The notes under the pieces are model-generated. The model ran no database searches and was not told the DNA's origin. It saw only the letters and a program-made list of their open reading frames with translations. Shown in pieces: positions 1 through 7,087 of a DNA stretch of 43,098 nt. Where the stretch lies: contig JACRDS010000053.1 of the NCBI GenBank assembly GCA_016212825.1, positions 1 to 43,098 of the forward strand, read 5' to 3'. The stretch is from Elusimicrobiota bacterium. GTDB lineage: Bacteria; Elusimicrobiota; Elusimicrobia; UBA1565; UBA9628. The position numbers were made by a program, and so were the translations under genes. Within the stretch, counting starts at the first letter, position 1. Every line of letters starts with the position of its first letter.

Positions 1-979
1 CACGGAAAGGACCTTGATGGACGGGGACCGGCCCAGGAGGCTGAAGCGCGCCGCGGTCAGCCCGCGCGACCAGGCGGTCTTGCGGCGCCGCAGCGATTCG
101 TTGAGCAGCGAGCGCTCCTCGAGGCTGAGTCCCGGCGCGAAGGACAGTTTGCGCAGCAGGGGCTCCGAGCGCTGGGTTCCGCCCGCAAAGGCGCGCAGCT
201 CGCCCGAGGCCGCGTTGAGCAGCACGCGCACCCTGCTGCGGCGGCCTCCGCTCAGCGTGAGCTGGATGTTGTAAGCGAGGTCAACGTAGAAGTCCGCCTT
301 CTTGCGGCCGCTTTCCTTGCCCATGAGCTGCATGTCGGTGCGCAACACCCGGAAGCGCGGCTCGCCGCGGGTCAGGTCGATGCCGAGCCGGGAGAACTCC
401 CGCTTCCAGGCCGCGGGGTCCCGGCTCAGCGAGTCGAGCAGGAGCCGGCGCATGTGTTTGGTCGTGCCGCCGTCGCTGGGCAGGCCGTCGTCGAAGGAGA
501 TGTCCTTGACCAGCGGCTCCTGGGCCGGGGCGGCCTCGGCCGCGACCGGGCTTGTGGGCTTGGCGAGCGGCTCGAGCAACGCGGCCGCGGCGCCCTGCGA
601 GGCCTCGGCGCCGGACTTGGCGTCCATGGCGGCGGCGATATGAGGGGCCGCGGCTTCCGCGAGCTGGCCGAGCCGCGCGATCGAGACGGCGGGCGCGGCA
701 GGGGCGGCCGGGCTCAGGACGGGAAGGGCAGGCGTCGCGATGGCGGGAGCCTGGACGCCGGGCGCGACGGCCGCGGAGAGCGGGCCGGTGAGGCGCAGAT
801 CCTGTCCGGACACGAGGCCGGCTCCGAGGCCGCCGCGGATGGATATCTGGCCGAGGGCGGTGATGGGAGCGATGCCGGCCCGTCCCTGGGCCGCGGAGGC
901 CGCGGCGACGGAAGCGGCGCGGGCCTGGGATGGGGCCGCCAGGAGGATGAAGACGACGAGAGAGGAAGATCGGGACATA
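1..979 (-). CDS. Secreted protein of unknown function, 3' end outside the window
   Basis: Reading the minus strand from ATG at 979 gives 326 codons with no stop, so the gene runs off the left edge. The N-terminus is a signal peptide (MSRSSSLVVFILLAAPSQARA), followed by about 130 residues of Ala/Pro/Ser-rich low complexity. A more structured region begins near residue 155 (KDISFDDGLPSDGG). It contains alternating strands (residues about 200-260) with a central FYVDLAYNIQLTLSGG segment. A GGAGG Shine-Dalgarno at 985-989 lies 5 nt before the ATG. No catalytic motif or known family is recognised. Export to the periplasm or outside is inferred from the signal peptide only. Confidence 0.8.
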
Positions 980-1010
980 AGAAGCCTCCGCGGAATTGGT
1001 TCGGACGGCT

Positions 1011-1016
1011 ATTCTA
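1011..1016 (-). promoter_or_regulatory. Putative -10 element for the secreted-protein gene
   Basis: TAGAAT on the minus strand lies 31 nt before the ATG at 979. That leaves a normal leader containing the GGAGG site. No clear -35 is visible. The rest of 980-1108 holds nothing else I can name; a loose GGCCTT/AAGGCC pair around 1041-1074 is too weak to call a terminator. Confidence 0.4.
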
Positions 1017-1108
1017 GGGAAAAGACCGGGGCCCGGGCGTGGGCCTTCCATGCCGGATGGGAGAAGCAGAAGGCCTAGGGAAAAGGGGGACTGATGCGGG
1101 AGAGGGGC

Positions 1109-2053
1109 CTAGGGGACGATGTGCGTCCCGGTCTTGCCGGCCAAAGCCAGCTCCAGGTGCTCGGGGTTGGTGATGATGGCTTCCTTGCCGCCGCCCTCGA
1201 GGAAGTCGATCACGGCCTGGATCTTGGGCAGCATGCTGCCCGGCTTGAAGTGCCCCTCGGCCATGTGCGTCTTAGCCTCGGCCACGGTGATGCGGTCCAG
1301 TGCCTTCTGGTCGGGCTTGCCGAAGTTCAGATAGACCTTTTCCACGGCCGTGGAGATGATGAGATAGTCGGCGCCCAGCTGGCGGGCCAGGAGGCTGGAG
1401 GCCAGGTCCTTGTCTATGACCGCGGCCGCTCCCGCGAGCTGGTCCTTCTCGTCCCGGACCACGGCGATGCCGCCGCCGCCCACGGCCACCACCACGAAGT
1501 CCTTGGCCAGCAGGTCCTTGATGGCCTCGAGCTCCATGATCTCCTTGGGGATGGGCGAGGCCACCACGCGGCGCCAGCCGCGGCCGGCGTCTTCGACCAC
1601 GTCCCACTTGTCCTTGGCCCGGTGCTCCTCGGCCTGCGACTGGGACATGAAGGAGCCGATGGGCTTGTTGGGCTTCTTGAAGGCCGGGTCGTCCTTGTCC
1701 ACCAGGACCTGGGTCACCACGGTGACTGCGGTCTTGGTGAAGCCCAGGCGCTGGAACTCGTTGTAGAGGGCGCGCTGGATGTGGTAGCCCAAGGCCCCTT
1801 GCGTGTCGGCCACGCAGGAATCTAGGGGCACCATGTGCAGTTCCTTGGCGGCAAGCTCGGCGCGGCGCAGGATGAAGCCCACCTGCGGGCCGTTGCCGTG
1901 CGTGATGACCAGGTGCACGCCCGTGCGCTGGATCATGCTGGCGATGTGGTCGCAGGTCTCGGCGCAGGCCTGGTACTGGTCCGGGACGCTCTGGTGCTCC
2001 TTGTCCGTGATGAGGGAGTTGCCGCCTATCGCGATGACCGCGGTCTTGGCCAT
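1109..2053 (-). CDS. arcC: Carbamate kinase
   Basis: This 314-residue amino-acid-kinase-fold protein is the usual length for carbamate kinase, which makes ATP and carbamate from carbamoyl phosphate and ADP. Visible family motifs are the N-terminal GGNSLI, HGNGPQVG near residue 54, the central VVAVGGGGIAV, DKDLASSLLARQLGAD, and a C-terminal PGSMLPKI then TGTHIVP. The start at 2053 is fixed by AAGGAGG a few bases upstream; an open frame extends further but has no such site. The gene follows the ATCase-like gene with an 11-nt gap, so the two are one operon. In context it would harvest ATP from carbamoyl phosphate released by a carbamoyltransferase. No arginine deiminase is nearby, so the arginine deiminase pathway is not supported. 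It could equally be annotated as YqeA-type. Confidence 0.95.
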   Translation of the reverse strand: MAKTAVIAIGGNSLITDKEHQSVPDQYQACAETCDHIASMIQRTGVHLVITHGNGPQVGFILRRAELAAKELHMVPLDSCVADTQGALGYHIQRALYNEFQRLGFTKTAVTVVTQVLVDKDDPAFKKPNKPIGSFMSQSQAEEHRAKDKWDVVEDAGRGWRRVVASPIPKEIMELEAIKDLLAKDFVVVAVGGGGIAVVRDEKDQLAGAAAVIDKDLASSLLARQLGADYLIISTAVEKVYLNFGKPDQKALDRITVAEAKTHMAEGHFKPGSMLPKIQAVIDFLEGGGKEAIITNPEHLELALAGKTGTHIVP

Positions 2054-2064
2054 GGGATTCCTCC

Positions 2065-3141
2065 TTAGTGCTTGTCCCCGGCGGGGATCAGGCCGTCGAC
2101 GCCGAAGATGTGCGCGATGAGCGCCGCGCGGACCCACATGCCGTTGCGCTCCTGGCGCCAGTACACGGCCCGGTCGTCCTCGTCCACCGCGACATCGATC
2201 TCATGGCGCCGGGGCAGGGGGTGCATGATGATGGCCGTGGGCTTGATGACCTTGAGGTGCTCGGCCCGGAAATCGAAGCGCGCCAGATCCAGGGACTTGG
2301 ACTCGCCGGCCTTGTCGTGCTCGTCCTGGATGCGGGTCATGTAGACGGCATCGGCCTCGGGCAGGACGGGGGCCAGGTCGTCGGCCTCCCGGCAGGGGAT
2401 GCCGTGGCGCTTGAGGAAGTCGAGGATGTCCGCCTCCATGCGCAACTGCGGGGGGGAGACGAAGACCAGCTTGACGCCCTTGTAGTTCTTCATCAGGTAG
2501 GACAGCGAGCGCACGGTGCGGCCGCGCTTGAGGTCTCCGACCATGACGATGGTCTTGCCCTCGGGCCCGCCCTTGAGGCTGCGGTGCAAGGTGTAGACGT
2601 CCAGGAGTGCCTGGGTGGGGTGCTGGTCCTTGCCCGAGCCGCCGTTGATGATGGGCACGGGCCTTTTCACCCGGTTCATGAACCAGGCGGTCTTCTCCAC
2701 GAAGCCGGGCAAGGGGTGACGCATGATGATGAGGTCCACGTAGCTCGAGAAGGTGCGCACCGTGTCCTCCGGGGACTCGCCCTTGACCTCCGAGGAGGTG
2801 GAGGTGTCGCGGATCTCCGAGGTCTTGAGGCCCAGGATGTGGCAGGCGTTGAGGAAGGAGAGGAAGGTGCGGGTGGAGGGCTGGACGAAGTAGAGCATGG
2901 CGCGCTTGTGCGACAGGAGCCGGCGCACCGCGTCGGCGCCTGTCTTGCTCTGGGTGACCTCGCGCAGGCGGTCCGCCACGCCGAAGAGGCGGTCCAGCAG
3001 GTCCCGGTCGAACTGCTGGGAGAAGAGGCAGTCGTAGAGGCGGTTCTCGCGCGAGAAGTAGGGCAGCTTGCTGCTGATGTCGGTGGCATGGAACGCATCC
3101 CAGTCGCGGCCTACATCGGTCATGAGCGCCGTCCGTTTCAT
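2065..3141 (-). CDS. pyrB: Aspartate carbamoyltransferase-type enzyme
   Basis: The protein has 358 residues. The carbamoyl-phosphate site QPSTRTF is near residue 92, followed by the ATCase-type loop Ser and Lys in SSEVKGES. MRHP, then HPTQALLDVYT, GDLKRGRTVRSL, YMTRIQDEH (the Arg-x-Gln that contacts aspartate in ATCase) and HPLPRRHE follow in family order. It is about 45 residues longer than the typical 305-310-residue catalytic chain, mainly at the N-terminus. No pyrI or pyrC is adjacent. The start at 3141 has GGAGGGAG just upstream. Cotranscription with carbamate kinase suggests it may run in the phosphorolytic direction, feeding carbamoyl phosphate to the kinase, rather than serving only pyrimidine synthesis; that is inference. 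Its upstream region is occupied by the transposase element. Confidence 0.85.
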   Translation of the reverse strand: MKRTALMTDVGRDWDAFHATDISSKLPYFSRENRLYDCLFSQQFDRDLLDRLFGVADRLREVTQSKTGADAVRRLLSHKRAMLYFVQPSTRTFLSFLNACHILGLKTSEIRDTSTSSEVKGESPEDTVRTFSSYVDLIIMRHPLPGFVEKTAWFMNRVKRPVPIINGGSGKDQHPTQALLDVYTLHRSLKGGPEGKTIVMVGDLKRGRTVRSLSYLMKNYKGVKLVFVSPPQLRMEADILDFLKRHGIPCREADDLAPVLPEADAVYMTRIQDEHDKAGESKSLDLARFDFRAEHLKVIKPTAIIMHPLPRRHEIDVAVDEDDRAVYWRQERNGMWVRAALIAHIFGVDGLIPAGDKH

Positions 3142-3150
3142 GCTCCCTCC

Positions 3151-3187
3151 GGTACCTGGTTTTCACGATTTTACGATTTTATGGGGC
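3151..3187 (+). repeat. Left terminal repeat of the RAYT element
   Basis: GGTACCTGGTTTTCACGA is followed by ATTTTACG and ATTTTATGGGG. It matches the right end and a distant solo copy except for a few substitutions. It abuts the pyrB Shine-Dalgarno (GGAGGGAG), leaving only about 9 bases between the repeat and the pyrB start codon. Confidence 0.6.
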
Positions 3188-3207
3188 CATGAAGTAAATC
3201 CGGTCAT

Positions 3208-4050
3208 TCAGGAATCCAGGCAGGCTTTCGAAATGAGCGCGGGAGAGCATCCCAATGCCCCGGCGATGTCCACGGGGCGCATCCCTCCCGTCAAGAGTCG
3301 GCGGATCAGCACATGTCGGGCTCTTGAGGCGGACCTCTCGCGGCTGGGGCCGAGCAGGGTCGGGAGGCCTATCCGGGTCCATTCTGAGACCTCTGCCGCG
3401 GCCTGGCGCCAGTCCAGCGCCGGCCGGGGTTCTTCATCCGTGGTCGACGGCTCGATGGAGAATTCGGTGGCTTCCAGGATATCGTCGCTGTCGTCACTGT
3501 CATCGTTGGAGGTCGATTCCAGGTACAGACGGACCGCCTCTCGCTGGTCATCCGAATACAGAGACAGCGGGAACTCCTTGTCGATGGGGCCCGCTCCTTG
3601 GGATCCGACGAGCTCTTGGTGTCCGCTCCAGGGCCACTGGCTGGGAGACTCGACCAGGCCGGAACGGACGGGATTGCGGTGGATGTAGCGGAGCAACCGC
3701 AGGAAATAGCCGTCATCACCGCAGAGCTTGGCCTTGAACCGGTCCTGGAACACATGTCCCCAGCGGTTTCTGCGACTGTTGAAGCGCTTGGCATAGACGA
3801 GCTGAAGCCAATGCATGATGACGGAGATCGATATGGCAGAGACGCGCATCAGCAGATGGAAGTGGTTGGGCATGAGGCAATAAGCGTACAGCTTGAAGCC
3901 GAAGCGCTTCTTGGCTTTGCGCAGGTGCTGCAGGAAGAGGCCATAGTCATCCTTGCCCTCGAATAGACAGCGGCCCCCATCGCCGCGGGTCATGGCATGG
4001 TATATCCCGTCGTCAACATATACACGTGGTGATCTGCCCATACTATTCAT
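3208..4050 (-). CDS. REP-associated tyrosine transposase (Y1/IS200-like)
   Basis: This 280-residue protein has the Y1 transposase fold. The N-terminal strand is YHAMTRGDGGRCLF, the HUH metal motif is CLMPNHFHLLMRV near residue 65, and the helix LQLVYAKRFN carries the candidate catalytic Tyr. GHVFQDRFKA and LLRYIHRNPVRSGLV are characteristic of RAYTs. An acidic linker (NDDSDDSDD) separates this from a C-terminal helix-turn-helix (RPVDIAGALGCSPALISK), an arrangement seen in chromosomal RAYTs. Such enzymes nick single-stranded REP-like hairpins rather than behaving as autonomous IS elements. The start is uncertain between ATG 4050 and ATG 4041; neither has a good Shine-Dalgarno. The gene points toward pyrB and may read into it. 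Confidence 0.85.
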   Translation of the reverse strand: MNSMGRSPRVYVDDGIYHAMTRGDGGRCLFEGKDDYGLFLQHLRKAKKRFGFKLYAYCLMPNHFHLLMRVSAISISVIMHWLQLVYAKRFNSRRNRWGHVFQDRFKAKLCGDDGYFLRLLRYIHRNPVRSGLVESPSQWPWSGHQELVGSQGAGPIDKEFPLSLYSDDQREAVRLYLESTSNDDSDDSDDILEATEFSIEPSTTDEEPRPALDWRQAAAEVSEWTRIGLPTLLGPSRERSASRARHVLIRRLLTGGMRPVDIAGALGCSPALISKACLDS

Positions 4051-4084
4051 ACGAATGAGGGCCCCATTTTGTTCCCGACTTATC

Positions 4085-4120
4085 CCAAAATTCGTGAAAT
4101 ACGTGAAAACCAGGCACCAT
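4085..4120 (-). repeat. Right terminal repeat of the RAYT element
   Basis: The minus strand carries GGTGCCTGGTTTTCACGT followed by ATTTCACG and AATTTTGGG, inverted relative to the left end. Just outside it, CACC-ATCT-GGTG (4115-4126) can form a small hairpin. Its first 18 bases are identical to a solo copy at 18357. Confidence 0.6.
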
Positions 4121-4132
4121 CTGGTGTAGAAT
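4104..4132 (+). promoter_or_regulatory. Putative promoter of the FHA-ygeY operon
   Basis: TAGAAT at 4127-4132 ends 6 nt before the FHA ATG at 4139. A -35-like TGAAAA at 4104-4109 with a 17-nt spacer lies inside the transposase terminal repeat. The short -10-to-ATG distance predicts a leaderless transcript. If the -35 assignment is right, the inserted element supplies half of this promoter. Confidence 0.4.
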
Positions 4133-4138
4133 CCTATT

Positions 4139-4579
4139 ATGAAAGCGCGATTGGCCTTGTACATCGGCGAGGAGTTGGCCTGGGGCGAGCCGATCGGCGC
4201 CCGCGGCACCACCATCGGCCGCGAGGACGACAACTCCATCCGGCTCGAGGACACCAAGGTCTCCCGGCACCACGCCGTGGTCCGGCCCCGGGACGGGAAG
4301 TGGTTCATCGAGGACCTCGACAGCACCAACGGGGTGTACGTCAACGGAGCCAAGGTCAAGCAGGCCGAGCTGCATAAGGGCGACCAGGTGAGCATCGGAG
4401 GCTACGACCTTGTCTTCGAGGTCGTCGGCGACGGAGAGGACTGGAAGACCTCCCGGCGGGGGCGCATCGCCTCCCAGCGTCGGCGCACCACGCTCACCGA
4501 GCACCGCGATGACGTGACCGAGTGGCTCAAGGGGCCCGCGACGACCCCATTCAAGGAACCCCCAAAGGAGAAGCCATGA
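4139..4579 (+). CDS. FHA-domain protein
   Basis: This 146-residue protein carries one forkhead-associated domain (residues about 5-100). The family signature runs GTTIGREDDNSIRLED, KVSRHHAVV, FIEDLDSTNGVYVNG and GDQVSIGGYDLVFE. FHA domains bind phosphothreonine peptides, and the conserved Gly-Arg, Ser-x-x-His and Asn residues are present. The C-terminal 45 residues are basic, then Pro/Lys-rich and probably disordered. There is no membrane segment or enzymatic domain. The stop overlaps the ygeY start (ATGA), so the two are co-translated. No kinase is adjacent; the nearest in the window is at 27934. An adaptor that docks the hydrolase to a phosphorylated partner is inference. Confidence 0.9.
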   Translation: MKARLALYIGEELAWGEPIGARGTTIGREDDNSIRLEDTKVSRHHAVVRPRDGKWFIEDLDSTNGVYVNGAKVKQAELHKGDQVSIGGYDLVFEVVGDGEDWKTSRRGRIASQRRRTTLTEHRDDVTEWLKGPATTPFKEPPKEKP

Positions 4580-5772
4580 CCGACACCGCCCTGCTGCACA
4601 AGACCGCGAAGAGATACGAGCGCGACATGGTCCGCTTCGCGCGGGACATCGTCGCCATCCCCAGCTTCTCCTGCCAAGAAGGCCGGCTCGTGGCCCGCAT
4701 CAAAGGTGAGATGAGGAAAGTCGGCTTCGACTCGGTCAAGATCGACCGGATGGGCAACATCATCGGCCGCATCGGCGGCGGCAAGACCAAGATCATGGTC
4801 GACGCGCACATCGACACCGTGGGCATCGGCGACCGCAAGGCCTGGAAGTGGGACCCGTTCAAGGGCAAGTTCGCGGGCGGCAAGATCTACGGCCGCGGCG
4901 CCACGGACCAGAAGCTCTCCATGGTGCCCATGGTCTACGCGGGCAAGCTGCTCAAGGAGTTGGGCCTGCTGGGCGACTTCACCTACTGGGCCGTGGGCTC
5001 CTGCATGGAGGAGGACTGCGACGGGCTGCCGCTGCTGCACATCATAAATAATGAAGGCTTTAAGCCGGACTACGTGGTCATCACGGAGCCGACCAACCTG
5101 GCCGTCTACCGCGGCCACCGCGGCCGCATGGAGATGAAGGTCGTGACCAAGGGCCGCTCCTGCCACGCCTCGGCCCCCGAACGCGGCATCAATGCGGTGG
5201 TCAACATGGCGGACATCGCCAAGGACGTCACCGAGCTCAACAAGCGCTTGAAGAAGGACAAGTTCCTGGGCAAGGGCACCGTGGCCGTGACCAAGATCGA
5301 GTGCCAGACCCCGTCGCTCAACGCGGTGCCCGACGAATGCACCATCTACCTCGACCGGCGCCTCACCGCGGGCGAGACCAAGCAACTGGCGGTGTCCCAG
5401 ATCGCCGGGCTGCCGAGCGTGCGCAAGCACAAGGGGAAGGTGGAGGTGCTGCAGTACGACGCCGTGGCCTGGACCGGGCTCAAGGTCGGACAGGAGAAGT
5501 ACTACCCCACCTGGGTGCTGCCCGAGAGCCACATGCTGGTGCAGGCCGCGGTCAAGGCCGGCCGCATCGCGCTAAAGGCCAAGCCAAAGGTGGACAAGTG
5601 GGTGTTCTCCACCAACGGCGTGGCCTCAGCCGGGCGCCTGGGCATCCCGACCGTGGGCTTCGGGCCGGCCAATGAAGTCTACGCGCACACGGTCAACGAG
5701 GTGATGCCGGTCGATCACCTGCTCAAGTCCGCCGTGTTCTATGCCGCCATCACGCGCTTCCTGGCGCCTTGA
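4576..5772 (+). CDS. ygeY: YgeY-family M20 metallohydrolase
   Basis: This 398-residue M20 (ArgE/DapE/CPG2) family hydrolase has VDAHIDTVGIGD (metal His and bridging Asp), YGRGATDQKLSM, the Glu-Glu in SCMEEDCDGLP, VITEPTNL, and a dimerisation-domain GRSCHASAPERG. The C-terminal metal His lies in EVYAHTVNEVMP. The sequence follows the YgeY type, which in Enterobacteriaceae and gut anaerobes belongs to the ygeW-ygeX-ygeY-ssnA-hyuA-ygfK purine/urate degradation cluster. The start at 4576 is set by AAAGGAG and the ATGA overlap with the FHA gene. It converges on ygeW, with 9 nt between the stops. ygeX, hyuA, ssnA and ygfK are absent here, so the substrate cannot be fixed; a carbamoylated or acylated amino acid is plausible. 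Confidence 0.88.
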   Translation: MTDTALLHKTAKRYERDMVRFARDIVAIPSFSCQEGRLVARIKGEMRKVGFDSVKIDRMGNIIGRIGGGKTKIMVDAHIDTVGIGDRKAWKWDPFKGKFAGGKIYGRGATDQKLSMVPMVYAGKLLKELGLLGDFTYWAVGSCMEEDCDGLPLLHIINNEGFKPDYVVITEPTNLAVYRGHRGRMEMKVVTKGRSCHASAPERGINAVVNMADIAKDVTELNKRLKKDKFLGKGTVAVTKIECQTPSLNAVPDECTIYLDRRLTAGETKQLAVSQIAGLPSVRKHKGKVEVLQYDAVAWTGLKVGQEKYYPTWVLPESHMLVQAAVKAGRIALKAKPKVDKWVFSTNGVASAGRLGIPTVGFGPANEVYAHTVNEVMPVDHLLKSAVFYAAITRFLAP

Positions 5773-5781
5773 ATGCTGGGC

Positions 5782-6972
5782 TTACAGCACGCGCTTGAGC
5801 CCTGACGTGTAGAGCGTCTCTATCACTTGGGCGGGGCGCTTCTTCGTGCAGGCGGCTATCATGGCCGCGATCACGAAGGGCTTGTAGCCGGCCTCCTTGT
5901 AGGTGCCGATGCGGTATTTCTCGAACACCTTCGCGGAGACCTCTCCCTGCCGGCAGGAGACGTCGGTGATGTCGGCGGGCAGGCAGTGCAGATACAGGCC
6001 CTCGCCGTTTTTGGTCAGCTTCATCTTGGCCGCGTCGCATTCCCAGTCGGTGTGTCTGGCGTTCTGGGCCAGGCACTCCTTCTCGAGCTCCTTGAGGCCC
6101 GCGTGGTCGTTATCTGCGAGCAGCGCGGTGCGGCGTTCCATCACCTTGAATGGAGCCCAGCTCTTCGGGTAGACGATGTCGGCGTCCCTGAAGGCGCTCT
6201 CCATGCTGTTGGAGACCTTGAACGCGCCGCCGGAGGCCTTGGCGTTCTTCTTGGCCACCGAGAGGGTGTCGGGCAGCAGGTCGTAGCCTTCCGGGTAGGC
6301 CAGTTCGACGTTCATGCCGAAGCGGGTCATCAGGCAGATCACGCCCTGCGGCACCGAAAGAGGCTTGCCGTAGCTGGGAGAGTACGCCCAGGTCATGGCG
6401 ATCTTCTTGCCCTTGAGCTTGTCGAGGCCGCCGAAATGGTTCTTGATGAACAGCAGGTCCGACATGCTCTGCGTCGGGTGGTCCAGGTCGCACTGCAGGT
6501 TCACCACTGCGGGGCGCTGGTTGAGCACGCCCTGCCGGAACCCGTCGTCGAGGGCTTCGGCCACTTCCTTCATGTAGGTGTGGCCCTTGCCGATGAACAT
6601 GTCGTCGCGTATGCCCACGGCCTCGGTCAAGAACGAGATCATGTTCGCCGTCTCGCGCACGGTCTCGCCGTGGGCGATCTGGCTCTTGCCCTCGTCGAGG
6701 TCCTGCACGGCGAGGCCCAGCAGGTTGCAGGCCGAGGCGAAGGAGAACCTGGTCCTGGTCGAATTGTCCCGGAAGTTCGAGACGGCCAGGCCCGTCTTGA
6801 ACATGTCGAGCGGGATGTTCTCGGCGTGGATCGCCTTGAGCAGTTCGGCGATGGCCAGCACGGCGCGGATCTCTGCGTCGCTCTTCTCCCAGGTCAGCAG
6901 GAAGTCCTTCCCGTAGAGGTCGGCCTTGAGGGTCTTGAGTTCGTCAAATAGATTTTTTATCTCAGCGGACAT
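5782..6972 (-). CDS. ygeW: YgeW-type knotted carbamoyltransferase
   Basis: This 396-residue ornithine/aspartate carbamoyltransferase-superfamily protein has NFRDNSTRTRFSFASACNLLGL near residue 67, GESQIAHGET-type loop residues (KSQIAHGET), DLDHPTQSMSDLLFI, a long insert TWAYSPSYGKPLSVPQG and LYLHCLPADI. Length and motifs match the YgeW family, whose acceptor substrate is not the classical ornithine or aspartate. The start at 6972 has GGAGG 8 nt upstream; a longer open frame upstream is rejected. It has its own promoter and converges on ygeY. With carbamate kinase in the same island, phosphorolysis of a carbamoylated catabolic intermediate followed by ATP generation is the likely role. That rests on the enterobacterial ygeW/yqeA gene association. 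Confidence 0.9.
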   Translation of the reverse strand: MSAEIKNLFDELKTLKADLYGKDFLLTWEKSDAEIRAVLAIAELLKAIHAENIPLDMFKTGLAVSNFRDNSTRTRFSFASACNLLGLAVQDLDEGKSQIAHGETVRETANMISFLTEAVGIRDDMFIGKGHTYMKEVAEALDDGFRQGVLNQRPAVVNLQCDLDHPTQSMSDLLFIKNHFGGLDKLKGKKIAMTWAYSPSYGKPLSVPQGVICLMTRFGMNVELAYPEGYDLLPDTLSVAKKNAKASGGAFKVSNSMESAFRDADIVYPKSWAPFKVMERRTALLADNDHAGLKELEKECLAQNARHTDWECDAAKMKLTKNGEGLYLHCLPADITDVSCRQGEVSAKVFEKYRIGTYKEAGYKPFVIAAMIAACTKKRPAQVIETLYTSGLKRVL

Positions 6973-6999
6973 TCTATCGCCTCCAGGTGGAATCGGGAC

Positions 7000-7005
7000 A
7001 TTATA
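7000..7005 (-). promoter_or_regulatory. -10 element of the ygeW promoter
   Basis: TATAAT on the minus strand lies 27 nt before the ygeW ATG. This gives a short leader that contains the GGAGG ribosome site. The expected -35 position (around 7023-7028) reads TACATA, a poor match. It is back-to-back with the radical SAM promoter at 7076. Confidence 0.45.
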
Positions 7006-7075
7006 CTTCGTTGGGGCCCGTTTATGTATCCTGCTGCCCCAAGTCCTGGGGCCGCCGGGCGCTATTCTATAGAGG

Positions 7076-7081
7076 TATAAT
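7076..7081 (+). promoter_or_regulatory. -10 element of the radical SAM gene, predicting an ACG start
   Basis: A perfect TATAAT is followed by 6 nt (CTGGCC) and then ACG at 7088, in frame with the radical SAM protein. The same -10/6-nt/start geometry occurs at many genes here with ATG or GTG. No -35 is recognisable. Confidence 0.4.
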
Positions 7082-7087
7082 CTGGCC

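Larger units (their letters stand above)
3151..4119. mobile_element. RAYT-type transposase element with inverted terminal repeats
   Basis: A REP-associated tyrosine transposase gene is bracketed by inverted copies of one sequence. The left end (plus strand, 3151) reads GGTACCTGGTTTTCACGA. The right end (minus strand, from 4119) reads GGTGCCTGGTTTTCACGT. After the core, both ends continue into short AT-rich, TTTYACG-like iterations that are alien to the surrounding GC-rich DNA. The element sits directly between pyrB and the FHA gene, suggesting insertion into their shared upstream region. Exact boundaries and a target-site duplication cannot be proved from one copy. Confidence 0.6.

Noticed and set aside
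1109-3141. Arginine deiminase pathway (arcABC)
   Set aside because: There is no arcA, and the carbamoyltransferase has aspartate-type rather than ornithine-type binding residues.
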